Positions 1-8,101 are shown, numbered from the stretch's first letter. The stretch: 64,000 nucleotides of DNA from Polynucleobacter bastaniensis (GCF_018882205.1 NZ_JACVOU010000002.1:248001-312000); one strand, 5' to 3'. Made by a program: numbers and translations. The notes: generated by a model from the letters alone, not told the origin.

Positions 1-539
1 ATTTAGCTAAGCGCCACGCTACGGCTTTGAATGCACCATTACAAAATGCCCCATCGAGTTCGGTAGGCCTAATTAATCCATCTTGGTTATCTGGCGTGAA
101 GGCCGTACAGGCTGCTTGGAATGAGGATTTACCTATTCCGCAGGAGGGCGAGTGGCCTTGGGTGGAGATTCTGACTAGTCATGCGGGTGCTCGTCCTGAA
201 ACCATCAGCCATTGGCTCAGTAGCGCTGTTCAAGGCTTTGTGCTTGCTGGTTCGGGGCAGGGCGGCTTTCATGATGACTGGATTAAACCTTTGGACCAGG
301 CGATGACTCAGGGCATTGCTCTGGTCAGGACGACTAGAACGGGTGCAGGAACTACTGTGCACAATATTCCCGAGGCAGATGCGCCTGGATGTTGTGCTTC
401 AGGGGGTTTAACAGGACCTCGAGCCAGAATTGCCCTCCAATTGGCTCTAAATGCAGCAAAGCAGGCAAATAAAGCAGGTAAACCCCTGACTTGGCAGGAT
501 TTTTTTGCTAGAATAACGGACTTACCTGAAATTCGGTAG
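1..539 (+). CDS. L-asparaginase family protein, C-terminal part (5' end outside window)
   Basis: The reading frame is open from the first bases (codons begin at base 3), so the gene starts upstream of the window. The visible 179 or so residues match the C-terminal domain of bacterial L-asparaginases, which hydrolyse asparagine to aspartate and ammonia. Seen: a VEILTSHAGA segment, the GFVLAGSGQGGF strand-turn typical of the small domain (cf. GIVVAGVGNGN in the E. coli type II enzyme), and VRTTRTGAGTT where the family has VRSSR. The N-terminal catalytic Thr region is not in the window, so activity and cytosolic or periplasmic type cannot be judged. A TTG at 27 is an internal codon, not a convincing start. 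Confidence 0.75.
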   Translation, partial: LAKRHATALNAPLQNAPSSSVGLINPSWLSGVKAVQAAWNEDLPIPQEGEWPWVEILTSHAGARPETISHWLSSAVQGFVLAGSGQGGFHDDWIKPLDQAMTQGIALVRTTRTGAGTTVHNIPEADAPGCCASGGLTGPRARIALQLALNAAKQANKAGKPLTWQDFFARITDLPEIR

Positions 540-606
540 GGACTAAAAGCTGTAAATATGTGTAGTTAGTTTTACCTACAATTTGTTACTACCTTGTCAC
601 ACTGGC

Positions 607-634
607 GCTAACTTTAAAACCATCGGAAGTTAGC
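607..634 (+). promoter_or_regulatory. Stem-loop in the rpsF leader, possible S6:S18 autoregulatory element
   Basis: Bases 607-614 (GCTAACTT) pair perfectly with 627-634 (AAGTTAGC), leaving a 12-base loop containing ACC and CGG. It lies 38 bases before the rpsF start. In many bacteria the rpsF-rpsR mRNA leader is bound by the S6:S18 complex through a CCG-containing hairpin. Position and gene context fit, but the match to the published motif is only suggestive. There is no U-tract, so it is not an intrinsic terminator. Confidence 0.35.
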
Positions 635-671
635 AAGATGCTCAGGTGACTTTATCCTTAAGGAGTGTTAG

Positions 672-1046
672 ATGCGTCATTATGAAATCGTCTTTATCGT
701 CCATCCGGACCAAAGCGAGCAAGTGCCTGCGATGATCGATCGCTACAAAGCGACATTAGCTGCTGCTGGCGGCAAAATTCATCGTATGGAAGATTGGGGT
801 CGTCGTCAGATGGCTTATATGATCGATAAACTTGCTAAAGCCCATTACGTTTGCATGAACATTGAGTGCGACCAGAAAACTCTGGACGAGCTCGAGCATG
901 CATTTAAATTTAACGATGCTGTTTTGCGTCACCTCATCATCAAGACGAAGAAAGCTGAAACAGAGCCTTCCATCATGATGAAAGAAGTGCAACGTGAAGA
1001 AGCGCGCAAATCAGCTCAATCCGACGCTCCTGTAGTAGCGGCTTAA
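672..1046 (+). CDS. rpsF: 30S ribosomal protein S6
   Basis: The product is 124 residues and begins [17 protein letters not shown], the standard S6 N-terminus; [17 protein letters not shown] is the conserved central strand. S6 binds S18 on the platform of the 30S subunit. The length is normal for betaproteobacteria, with a charged, Ala-rich tail. A TTAAGGAG ribosome binding site lies 5 bases before ATG 672. It is the first gene of the rpsF-priB-rpsR-rplI-dnaB string, and the following genes are closely spaced, so one operon is likely. Confidence 0.97.
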   Translation: MRHYEIVFIVHPDQSEQVPAMIDRYKATLAAAGGKIHRMEDWGRRQMAYMIDKLAKAHYVCMNIECDQKTLDELEHAFKFNDAVLRHLIIKTKKAETEPSIMMKEVQREEARKSAQSDAPVVAA

Positions 1047-1105
1047 GTTAGAAATTTGAAGAGGAATACACAGACTAGAAAACGTATCAGAGTGACGGAG
1101 CGGCG

Positions 1106-1399
1106 TTGAATCATTTCACCCTAACTGCATTCTTGGTATCTAAAGACGCGATTCGATTTACACCAGCAGGAATACCGGTGATGCATTGCCAACTAGAACA
1201 TAGCGGCGAAGTGAACGAGGTAGGAGTGGCTAGGAAAATTCAGATGAGTGTTGAAGCCATAGCAATTGGTCCGATACAAAAGGGCTTAGAGCAAATGGAT
1301 TTAGGAGCCGAGGCAGTATTTGAAGGATTCTTAGCACCCAAGACTCTACGTAATCAAAGACTTGTTTTCCATATCACCCATATTCAATTGAAAAATTAA
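1106..1399 (+). CDS. priB: Primosomal replication protein N (PriB)
   Basis: A 97-residue OB-fold single-strand DNA-binding protein encoded between rpsF and rpsR, the classical place for priB in beta- and gammaproteobacteria. PriB helps PriA reload DnaB at stalled forks. Seen: [33 protein letters not shown] and a C-terminal VFHITHIQ strand, as in the family. The start is taken as TTG 1106, with GGAG 5 bases upstream; no ATG lies nearby in frame. It ends 13 bases before rpsR. Its partner DnaB is encoded in the same operon and carries an intein. Confidence 0.9.
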   Translation: MNHFTLTAFLVSKDAIRFTPAGIPVMHCQLEHSGEVNEVGVARKIQMSVEAIAIGPIQKGLEQMDLGAEAVFEGFLAPKTLRNQRLVFHITHIQLKN

Positions 1400-1412
1400 A
1401 GAGGAAATCATC

Positions 1413-1685
1413 ATGGCGTTTGGAAAGAAACCCGATTTCAAAAAGAAACCAGCTCAGAACCCATTGTTTAAGCGTAAGCGTTATTGCCGTTTCACTGTTG
1501 CTGGCGTAGAACAGATTGACTACAAAGATGTAGACACATTGAAGGACTTCATTGGCGAAAACGCCAAGATCACTCCTGCACGTTTGACAGGCACAAAAGC
1601 TAAATATCAGCGTCAGTTAGACACTGCTATCAAGCGTGCTCGTTACTTGGCTTTGTTGCCATTCTCCGATCAACACAAGAAATAA
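1413..1685 (+). CDS. rpsR: 30S ribosomal protein S18
   Basis: A 90-residue basic protein containing the S18 core: [38 protein letters not shown] and [16 protein letters not shown]. It pairs with S6 in the 30S platform. An AGAGGAAA ribosome binding site precedes ATG 1413. It sits between priB and rplI, 13 bases on each side, consistent with one co-translated transcript. Confidence 0.97.
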   Translation: MAFGKKPDFKKKPAQNPLFKRKRYCRFTVAGVEQIDYKDVDTLKDFIGENAKITPARLTGTKAKYQRQLDTAIKRARYLALLPFSDQHKK

Positions 1686-1698
1686 TTGGGAGCCCTCA

Positions 1699-2151
1699 AT
1701 GCAAATCATTCTTTTAGAAAAAGTAATTAACCTGGGCAACCTCGGTGACATCGTTCGTGTTAAAGACGGTTACGCTCGTAATTTCCTAATCCCCCAACGC
1801 AAAGCTCGTCGTGCAACTGAAACAGCCATCGCTGACTTTGCAGTACGTCGCGCTGAGTTGGAAAAGTTAGCTGCTGAGAAATTGGCTGCTGCGCAAGCAG
1901 TTGGCACAAAGCTCAAAGACTTGGTTCTCGAAATCGGTCAAAAAGCAGGTGTTGACGGTCGTTTGTTTGGTTCTGTAACCAATCATGACATCGCTGATGC
2001 TTTGAAAGCAAAAGGCTTTGTAATCGAAAAAGCTTCTATACGTATGCCTACTGGCCCGTTGAAGATGGTTGGTGATCACCCTGTAGCGGTATCTGTTCAT
2101 ACCGATGTAGTGGCTGACATCACTATCCGTGTAGTTGGCGAGCAAGCGTAA
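1699..2151 (+). CDS. rplI: 50S ribosomal protein L9
   Basis: A 150-residue protein beginning [17 protein letters not shown], the family signature, followed by [16 protein letters not shown], a long helical connector and a C-terminal rRNA-binding domain. The frame is open further upstream, but ATG 1699 with GGGAG 8 bases before it gives the canonical N-terminus. L9 binds 23S rRNA near the L1 stalk base. The dnaB start follows 38 bases later. Confidence 0.97.
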   Translation: MQIILLEKVINLGNLGDIVRVKDGYARNFLIPQRKARRATETAIADFAVRRAELEKLAAEKLAAAQAVGTKLKDLVLEIGQKAGVDGRLFGSVTNHDIADALKAKGFVIEKASIRMPTGPLKMVGDHPVAVSVHTDVVADITIRVVGEQA

Positions 2152-2189
2152 GTTTTAGATCTTCGGTTTTTTAATAAATCGCAAGCCTC

Positions 2190-4685
2190 ATGGCTGAATC
2201 CCGCTCACGTTCCCTCATGTCAAATCCTGGCATGATGGGTTCTGGGGATCAAGCCTTGCAGGCTTTAAAAGTACCGCCGCATTCTGTAGAAGCCGAGCAA
2301 TCTTTGCTCGGCGGTCTACTGATCGATAACACAGCCTGGGATCGCCTAGGTGGTGTGTTAACTGATAAAGATTTCTATCGTCCTGAACATGCTCTGATCT
2401 ATAAGGTCATTCAGCGTTTAGTTGGCGACAATCATCCCGCTGACGTCATTACTGTTCATGAGGCTGTTAAGTCCGAGCAGGGCGGTGACCTAGTTGGTAT
2501 TGATTACCTCAATTCATTAGCGCAAAGCACTCCAAGTGCAGCTAACATTAAAGGCTATGCCGACATTGTTCGTGATCGTAGCATCCTGCGTCGCCTAATC
2601 GAAGTGTCTGACAATATTGTGAACTCGGCATTTGTTCCAGAAGGCCGTTCAGTGAGAACGCTTTTGGATGAAGCAGAGTCGCGCATTCTGCAAATTGGTG
2701 AAGAGGGCAGTCGCAAAGCCGACTACCTCGAGATCGAGCCATTACTTAAAACTGTTGTCGCTCGTATTGATGAACTCTACAACCGTCAGGGCGGAAGTGA
2801 TATCACCGGTATTGCAACTGGCTTTATTGATCTAGATAAACAAACCAGTGGTCTGCAAAAAGGCGACTTGGTGATTGTTGCTGGTAGACCATCGATGGGT
2901 AAAGCACAGCCACTAGATGCCAAAGTAAAAACGGTTGACGGCTGGAAGTTGATGGGCGACTTGCTTTTTGGCGATCGCCTGGCCTCTGTAGATGGTCAGC
3001 ATTCCATGGTGACTGGTGTCTATCCGCAAGGCATTAAACAGATTTACAAAGTCACTTTCTCTGATGGTCGTGAAGCTGAGTGCTGCGATGAACATCTCTG
3101 GCGCGTCATGTACCGCGATTGGGATGCGCCCAAAGTCATTAATACTGCGCGTTTAATGGAAATGCTTTCTTATGTTCGCTACAAGAACCGTCTGTGGATC
3201 GATCCTGTTTCAGGTGATTTTGGTCATTCAAATACATTGCCAATAAACCCTTGGGTGTTAGGTGCATTACTCGGTGATGGAACTCTGGCCTTATCTCACG
3301 GCAGCGTGATGTTCTCGACCAAGTCTCCGGAACTTATTGAGCGCATGAATGCTCTAGCTGGCTATGAGATGGAGATGGTTCATGCCAACGCATATGACTG
3401 GAGATTGGTTTCTAAAGCCAGAATTTCTGCCAATGGCCAACGTCAGTCTGTACCAACAAATTACTTCCGCTCTGCCTTACAAGATATAGGCGTTCTCGGC
3501 TGCAGAAGCTTTGATAAATATATTCCTGCGACTTATCTCGAGGCGAATAAGACTTCTCGTCTCGCGCTGTTTCAGGGCTTGATGGACACTGATGGCTGGA
3601 TTGAGAAGTGGGGATCTATTCGTTTTTGTACGGCAAGTAAGCAGTTATCAGAAGACGTAGCCTCTTTAGCTAGATCATTAGGCGGCTTTTGCTCAATCGC
3701 GCAAAAACAGTCAAGCTATACCTACAAAGGTGAGAAGAAGCAGGGTCGTTTAGCTTATGTTTTAAATATGAGTTTTGCTCCTGGCTTCCAGGTATTCACT
3801 TTGCCTGAGAAGAAAGAAAGACTCAGATCAACGTGGGATCGCCAACGCAGACTTACCTTTAAAAGTATTGAGCCATCCAGAGTGACTGAGGCCCAATGTA
3901 TCTCTGTTAGCCACCCAGACAGAACCTACATAACAAATGATTACGTAGTGACCCACAACACTGCATTTGCCCTCAATATCGCAGAGAACGTTGCATTAGC
4001 CGAAGGCTTACCAGTCGTTGTTTTCTCAATGGAGATGTCAGGTGAGCAATTGGCATCCCGTTTATTAGGTTCGGTAGGTCGCGTGGACCAAAGTCGTATG
4101 CGTACCGGTAAGCTGCAAGATGACGAGTGGCCGCGTGTTACTGATGCCATTGCCCGCTTGAGTAATACCCAAATTTTGATTGATGAGACTGGTGCTCTTT
4201 CCAGTCTAGAGTTGCGTGCACGCGCACGTCGTATTGCGCGTAACTTTGGTGGAACACTTGGCCTGGTTGTGATTGATTACTTGCAGTTGATGAGCGGCTC
4301 TGGTTCTGAGAATCGTGCTACTGAGATTTCTGAGATCTCACGCTCACTCAAATCACTTGCAAAAGAGTTACAGTGCCCAGTTGTTGCCCTCTCACAGTTA
4401 AATCGCGGTCTTGAGCAACGCCCTAATAAGCGCCCAATCATGTCTGATTTACGTGAGTCCGGCGCGATCGAGCAAGATGCCGACTTAATTATGTTCATCT
4501 ACCGTGATGAGGTGTATCACCCAGATACCACTCAGGATAAAGGCATGGCGGAGATCATTATTGGTAAGCAGCGTAATGGACCAATTGGTACAGTGCGCTT
4601 AAGCTGGCAAGGTCCGTATACCAAGTTTGATAATTTGGCGATGGGATCGGTGGGTTATTCTTCTGGTGGCTATGAGCCGTTCTAA
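2190..4685 (+). CDS. dnaB: Replicative DNA helicase DnaB, precursor with an in-frame intein
   Basis: This 831-residue precursor consists of a DnaB helicase of about 479 residues interrupted by a 352-residue intein. Residues 1-238 hold the N-terminal domain (VPPHSVEAEQSLLGG) and the start of the RecA-like domain up to the P-loop Gly-Arg-Pro-Ser-Met-Gly-Lys. The chain resumes with Thr-Ala-Phe-Ala at residue 591. Later motifs are intact: VVFSMEMSGEQLASR, VIDYLQLM, LSQLNRGLEQRP and SDLRESGAIEQDADLI. Splicing must occur to rebuild the Walker A Lys-Thr pair, so unspliced protein should lack ATPase activity. The start at 2190 has a weak ribosome binding site; ATG 2217 is an alternative. It is the last gene of the rpsF operon and is followed by a terminator. 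Confidence 0.95.
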   Translation: MAESRSRSLMSNPGMMGSGDQALQALKVPPHSVEAEQSLLGGLLIDNTAWDRLGGVLTDKDFYRPEHALIYKVIQRLVGDNHPADVITVHEAVKSEQGGDLVGIDYLNSLAQSTPSAANIKGYADIVRDRSILRRLIEVSDNIVNSAFVPEGRSVRTLLDEAESRILQIGEEGSRKADYLEIEPLLKTVVARIDELYNRQGGSDITGIATGFIDLDKQTSGLQKGDLVIVAGRPSMGKAQPLDAKVKTVDGWKLMGDLLFGDRLASVDGQHSMVTGVYPQGIKQIYKVTFSDGREAECCDEHLWRVMYRDWDAPKVINTARLMEMLSYVRYKNRLWIDPVSGDFGHSNTLPINPWVLGALLGDGTLALSHGSVMFSTKSPELIERMNALAGYEMEMVHANAYDWRLVSKARISANGQRQSVPTNYFRSALQDIGVLGCRSFDKYIPATYLEANKTSRLALFQGLMDTDGWIEKWGSIRFCTASKQLSEDVASLARSLGGFCSIAQKQSSYTYKGEKKQGRLAYVLNMSFAPGFQVFTLPEKKERLRSTWDRQRRLTFKSIEPSRVTEAQCISVSHPDRTYITNDYVVTHNTAFALNIAENVALAEGLPVVVFSMEMSGEQLASRLLGSVGRVDQSRMRTGKLQDDEWPRVTDAIARLSNTQILIDETGALSSLELRARARRIARNFGGTLGLVVIDYLQLMSGSGSENRATEISEISRSLKSLAKELQCPVVALSQLNRGLEQRPNKRPIMSDLRESGAIEQDADLIMFIYRDEVYHPDTTQDKGMAEIIIGKQRNGPIGTVRLSWQGPYTKFDNLAMGSVGYSSGGYEPF
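2904..3959 (+). mobile_element. DnaB P-loop intein, class 3 type, with LAGLIDADG homing endonuclease
   Basis: This in-frame 352-residue insertion starts at Ala (AQPLDAK) directly after the P-loop Lys and ends Val-Thr-His-Asn before Thr+1. Seen at intein residues: His64 with Trp66 (EHLWRV, block B), Cys332 (AQCISV, block F position 4), Thr350 just before the terminal His351-Asn352 (block G). Trp/Cys/Thr with no Cys or Ser at position 1 is the known signature of class 3 inteins, in which the block F Cys makes the first thioester. Two dodecapeptide motifs, VLGALLGDGT (about 118-127) and LFQGLMDTDG (about 222-231), keep both acidic residues, so the homing endonuclease may be active. Base use does not obviously differ from that of the extein. 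Confidence 0.93.
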
Positions 4686-4736
4686 TACAGAAGAAAAATA
4701 ATAAGCAGTAGTAATATATAAACAGTAATTAAGAAT

Positions 4737-4765
4737 AAAAAAAGCCTCGCATTGCGAGGCTTTTT
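4737..4765. terminator. Bidirectional intrinsic terminator between dnaB and the repeat protein
   Basis: AAAAAAAGCCTCGC at 4737-4750 and GCGAGGCTTTTT at 4754-4765 form a strong stem with a 3-base ATT loop. A-runs and T-runs flank it on the two sides, so it can end transcription of dnaB on the plus strand and of the convergent small gene on the minus strand. Confidence 0.9.
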
Positions 4766-4784
4766 AACTTGATGGAAAAGGTAT

Positions 4785-5051
4785 TTACTTGCCGCCTTCA
4801 CACTTCTTGATGGATGCAGCTTTAGCAGCACCATAGAGCGGCTTACCGTCTTTGCTTAGTGCTTTAGCTTCGCAATCATTGGGCTTGGCATCGCCCATAC
4901 ATTTCTTAATAGATGCATCTTTAGCAGCACCATAGAGCGGCTTACCGTCTTTGCTAACTGCTTTGGCTTCACAGGCTGCTTGATCTGCAAAAGCAAAAGA
5001 TGGAATTGCAAAGCTAAATGCAATAGTTAAAGCGATGATGATTTTCTTCAT
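4785..5051 (-). CDS. Small secreted protein with two PsiF-like repeats
   Basis: An 88-residue protein with a clear Sec signal peptide (MKKIIIALTIAFSFAIPSFAFA, then DQAA). The mature part is two near-identical units of about 33 residues, each CEAKA(V/L)SKDGKPLYGAAK-ASIKKC, resembling the Cys-x(n)-KxC layout of PsiF repeats in proteobacterial periplasmic proteins. The two Cys per unit could form disulfides. The repeat is also visible in DNA: 36 identical bases recur 99 bases apart. ATG 5051 is chosen because GGGAG sits 8 bases upstream; the frame extends to a TTG at 5066. Function is unknown; PsiF itself is phosphate-starvation induced, but nothing here shows such control. Confidence 0.75.
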   Translation of the reverse strand: MKKIIIALTIAFSFAIPSFAFADQAACEAKAVSKDGKPLYGAAKDASIKKCMGDAKPNDCEAKALSKDGKPLYGAAKAASIKKCEGGK

Positions 5052-5163
5052 ACGAGCCACTCCCAAATGAGTAATTTAAAGAACCAATTGTTCTATCTGA
5101 AATGTAAACAATATTTAGGATTTTGGGAATACGGTGTAATGCTATCAGCTCAAAGGCTAATAA

Positions 5164-5694
5164 TTAAGGCGTCAATCTTCTAGCTTCAGTAAATCTGGCT
5201 GCCCAGTAGGGTGTAGTGATGTATTCCAAGCGCACAGTTCCACCAGCGCTTGGCGCATGCACAAATCTGCCTTGACCGACATAGATGCCTGCATGCGAGT
5301 ACTTTGTACCAGTAGTGTTGAAGAAGACGAGGTCTCCTGGTGCGGGTGGACCACTGTCTACGCTTTGACCTCGATTACTCATCTCCTGAATGGTCCTTGG
5401 TAACTTGATGTTCGCAGACTTGTTATAGACATAAGCAATTAAGCCACTGCAATCAAACCCCCCGCTAGGATTATTGCCGCCATAGCGATAGGGTACGCCA
5501 ACCAAACCTACTGCTGCAATGGAGATGTCTTCTGTACCTACACTCGTATCTTGTTTAAATTGAGCTACCTTGGTCGCATTACTCTTTGAGCCAAAGCTGC
5601 TGCAACCCGACAGTATTGCTAGGGCGCAAATAAAAATGCCGCACCCTATCAGAGTGCGGCATGAGAAAGTTTGCTTAGAGCGCGTCAGCAGCAT
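5164..5694 (-). CDS. NlpC/P60 family lipoprotein peptidase
   Basis: This is a predicted outer-membrane-anchored cell wall endopeptidase. Seen: an N-terminal hydrophobic segment followed by the lipobox Leu-Ser-Gly-Cys, then the NlpC/P60 domain with VPYRYGGNNPSGGFDCSGLIAYVY (nucleophile Cys in DCSG), PGDLVFFNT and the catalytic His in YSHAGIYVG. Such enzymes cut D-glutamyl-diaminopimelate bonds in peptidoglycan. The total of about 176 residues is typical of the minimal Spr/NlpC type. ATG 5694 is chosen; a GTG at 5718 would add eight residues. Either way the 5' end overlaps the end of the phoH-like gene by about 20 bases, so the two are probably co-transcribed. Confidence 0.85.
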   Translation of the reverse strand: MLLTRSKQTFSCRTLIGCGIFICALAILSGCSSFGSKSNATKVAQFKQDTSVGTEDISIAAVGLVGVPYRYGGNNPSGGFDCSGLIAYVYNKSANIKLPRTIQEMSNRGQSVDSGPPAPGDLVFFNTTGTKYSHAGIYVGQGRFVHAPSAGGTVRLEYITTPYWAARFTEARRLTP

Positions 5695-7351
5695 GATCCG
5701 CAAGACGGGAGCGCTCACCGCGAGCCAGAGTCACATGTCCACCATGACGCCAGCCTTTGAAGCGATCCACCACATAAGTGAGGCCTGAAGAGCCTTCGGT
5801 TAAGTAAGGTGTGTCGATCTGGGCAATATTACCTAAGCAAATAATCTTGGTTCCTGGGCCCGCACGAGTCACCAGGGTTTTCATTTGCTTTGGAGTTAAA
5901 TTCTGCGCCTCATCAATAATCACAAACTTACTGACAAAGGTTCTACCGCGCATGAAGTTCATGCTCTTTACCTTAATGCGTGAACGAATCAATTCTTGTG
6001 TCGCAGCACGGCCCCATTCTCCAGCGCTACCGTCCTCATTACGTTGTAGTACTTCAAGGTTGTCATCAAATGCACCCATCCAAGGCTGCATCTTCTCTTC
6101 TTCAGTGCCAGGTAAAAAGCCAATATCTTCACCTACTGGAACAGTGGCTCGAGTGATGATGATCTCGTTATAGCGTTTGCTGTCCAACACTTGCTCCAAG
6201 CCTGCAGCCAAGGCCAGCAGAGTTTTACCAGTGCCCGCTTGCCCCAATAATGTGACGAAATCCACATCCGGGTTCATGAGTAGGTTCATGGCAAAGTTCT
6301 GCTCGCGATTGCGTGCGGTCACGCTCCAGACATTATTTTTCTGATGAGAGAAGTCCCTCAAGGTTTGTAGTAGGGCGGTCTTGCCGTTAATCTCTTTGAC
6401 TTGGGCATAGAAGGGTGTTGAGCCATCAGGGTTTTCTTGATAGACAAACTGATTTACTAACATGCCGAGAACTGAAGGACCGGTTACACGATAAAACATC
6501 GTGCCAGATTTACCGTCAGCCCAACTCTCCATATCTTTGCCATGCTTTGGCCAAAAGTCTGCAGGTAGTGCCATCACTCCGGAATACATTAAGTCGCGAT
6601 CTTCTAAGACCTGGTCGTTGAAGTAATCTTCAGCAGGCAAGCCAAGCGCGCGCGCTTTAATGCGCATATTGATATCTTTAGATACCAGCACAACTTCCTG
6701 GCCTTTACGTGTCTTTTGCAGCTCACTCACTACTGCCAAGATCAGGTTATCGCCCTTACCTTCAGGCAAACCTTCGGGGAGCGCTTGGGTAGTCAGCTTT
6801 GTCTGGAAAAAGAGTCGACCAGATACATCTTGATTGCCAAGCTTATTCAGGGGAATGCCATCGTCTAATGTGCCGCTGGTACCGGCTACTAATTGATCTA
6901 AAGAGCGGCTTACTGTACGGGCGTTACGAGCAACCTCCGTCATACCCTTTTTATGGTTGTCCAGCTCCTCAAGAGTAGTCATTGGCAAGAAGAGATCATG
7001 CTCAGAGAAGCGGAACAGAGAACTTGGATCGTGCATTAATACATTGGTGTCTAGAACGAATAGACTCGGAGGGCCGGTGCGATTAATACGCTTTGGTTTT
7101 TCAGGTACATTCGCTATCTTGTTATCACTACGCCCACTACGCACAACTACTGGGTTGTGATCGCTTTTAATTTTCTCAAGCACTACTTCAGCAGCAGAAA
7201 GATCTTCATCTGCATCTGTTGCCCAATCTGGGGCATGACTCTCCATCACAACAGTTTTTGCTGGCGCAGGACGTTTATTTAAATTCGGGGTGTCCTTGCT
7301 ACTAATTTTGACTTGGCCGGCAATTTGAGTTGGGATTGGGGGCAATGGCAT
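5675..7351 (-). CDS. PhoH family protein with N-terminal PIN domain
   Basis: This 558-residue fusion has a PIN-type ribonuclease domain (about residues 80-230; FVLDTNVLMHDPSSLF, with further acidic residues in TTLEELDNHKK and VVLVSKDINMRIKARALG) joined to a PhoH ATPase domain (about 330-540). The latter has the Walker A loop LGQAGTGKTLLALAAGLE and Walker B FVIIDEAQNLTP. Proteins with this PIN-PhoH layout (PhoH2 type, cf. YlaK) are reported to act as RNA helicase/RNases. An unusual 80-residue charged N-terminal extension precedes the PIN domain. ATG 7351 has TAGGAG 7 bases before it; the longer frame lacks a better site. It is upstream of the NlpC gene and follows a 230-base leader with two hairpins. 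Confidence 0.9.
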   Translation of the reverse strand: MPLPPIPTQIAGQVKISSKDTPNLNKRPAPAKTVVMESHAPDWATDADEDLSAAEVVLEKIKSDHNPVVVRSGRSDNKIANVPEKPKRINRTGPPSLFVLDTNVLMHDPSSLFRFSEHDLFLPMTTLEELDNHKKGMTEVARNARTVSRSLDQLVAGTSGTLDDGIPLNKLGNQDVSGRLFFQTKLTTQALPEGLPEGKGDNLILAVVSELQKTRKGQEVVLVSKDINMRIKARALGLPAEDYFNDQVLEDRDLMYSGVMALPADFWPKHGKDMESWADGKSGTMFYRVTGPSVLGMLVNQFVYQENPDGSTPFYAQVKEINGKTALLQTLRDFSHQKNNVWSVTARNREQNFAMNLLMNPDVDFVTLLGQAGTGKTLLALAAGLEQVLDSKRYNEIIITRATVPVGEDIGFLPGTEEEKMQPWMGAFDDNLEVLQRNEDGSAGEWGRAATQELIRSRIKVKSMNFMRGRTFVSKFVIIDEAQNLTPKQMKTLVTRAGPGTKIICLGNIAQIDTPYLTEGSSGLTYVVDRFKGWRHGGHVTLARGERSRLADHAADAL

Positions 7352-7368
7352 GCAGACTCTCCTAAAAG

Positions 7369-7398
7369 AAAAAACCGTCAAGCGGGTTGCATTGACGG
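7369..7398 (-). terminator. Intrinsic terminator (or attenuator) just upstream of the phoH-like gene
   Basis: Read on the minus strand, CCGTCAA (7398-7392) pairs with TTGACGG (7381-7375) around a 10-base loop and is followed by TTTTTT (7374-7369). It ends only 17 bases before the phoH-like ATG. It may terminate the bcp transcript, or act as a leader attenuator. A TATAAG at 7404-7399 could be a -10 element initiating inside the stem, which would favour the first reading. Confidence 0.65.
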
Positions 7399-7453
7399 CT
7401 TATAACGAAACTGAGTGTAAAACGATCTGTAAAACAGCGGGGGTTGTTTACCG

Positions 7454-7477
7454 AGCCTGATCTTAAGTATTCAGGCT
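7454..7477 (-). promoter_or_regulatory. Second stem-loop in the bcp-phoH intergenic region
   Basis: AGCCTGA (7454-7460) and TCAGGCT (7471-7477) are perfect inverted arms around a 10-base loop. No T-run follows on either strand, so it is not an intrinsic terminator. It lies about 56 bases upstream of the terminator stem on the minus strand. It may be an operator or part of the leader RNA; nothing else supports a specific role. Confidence 0.35.
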
Positions 7478-7585
7478 GATGAGTCAAACGGATTGTGAGA
7501 CTTTCCCGTCGTTTACGGTGCATAGAGACTACTTTACCCCAAATTTTAGGCTTTGCAAGTGCCCCAGATTAAATTAATTTAAAAA

Positions 7586-8053
7586 TTATTTAGTGGCTTG
7601 GGCTGCTTGTAATACCTCTGTCACATGTCCGGGAATTTTAAGGCCGCGCCACTCTTTTACCAGCGTGCCCGAAGAGTCAAAGAGGAAGGTACTGCGCTCT
7701 ACGCCACGAACTTGCTTGCCATACATGTTCTTCATTTTCATGACGCCAAAAAGCTGGCATAGGGTTTCTTCGGTATCGGCAACGAGTTCAAATGGCAGCT
7801 CTAGTTTGCTTCGGAAGTTATCGTGAGATTTGAGGCTATCTCGAGATACGCCAACGATCAAAGTATTTGCTTTAGTGAAGGCGTCTATGTTGTCCCGAAA
7901 TTCACCAGACTCCGCGGTGCAACCTGGAGTCATATCTTTTGGATAAAAGTAGACAACCAGTTTTTTGCCTTTGGCTGAGTCTGGGGTAAAGGTCAATCCT
8001 GATGTTGCCGGGATTGCACATTGGGGCATTGATTTACCAATTTCTACTGTCAT
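7586..8053 (-). CDS. bcp: Thioredoxin-dependent peroxiredoxin (Bcp/PrxQ)
   Basis: A 155-residue AhpC/TSA-family peroxiredoxin. YFYPKDMTPGCTAESGEFRD contains the peroxidatic Cys45 in the TPGCT motif, and VVSKE-type sequence is replaced by VGVSRDSLKSHDNF. It reduces hydrogen peroxide and organic hydroperoxides in the cytosol with thioredoxin. Oddity: the residue five places after Cys45, a resolving Cys in E. coli Bcp, is Gly50. Only Cys12 and the Cys in EETLCQLFG (about 98) remain, so it works either as a 1-Cys enzyme or with another partner. It follows arnD by 48 bases on the same strand and could be read through from the arn operon. Confidence 0.92.
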   Translation of the reverse strand: MTVEIGKSMPQCAIPATSGLTFTPDSAKGKKLVVYFYPKDMTPGCTAESGEFRDNIDAFTKANTLIVGVSRDSLKSHDNFRSKLELPFELVADTEETLCQLFGVMKMKNMYGKQVRGVERSTFLFDSSGTLVKEWRGLKIPGHVTEVLQAAQATK

Positions 8054-8101
8054 GATGGGGCTCTCTTATTTAACTTAATGTATTACGTATTCTGAGCTAA
8101 C

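Noticed and set aside
2190..4685. dnaB interruption as a frameshift, assembly error or transposon
   Set aside because: The insertion is in frame, has all intein end motifs, and joins two perfectly matching DnaB halves.
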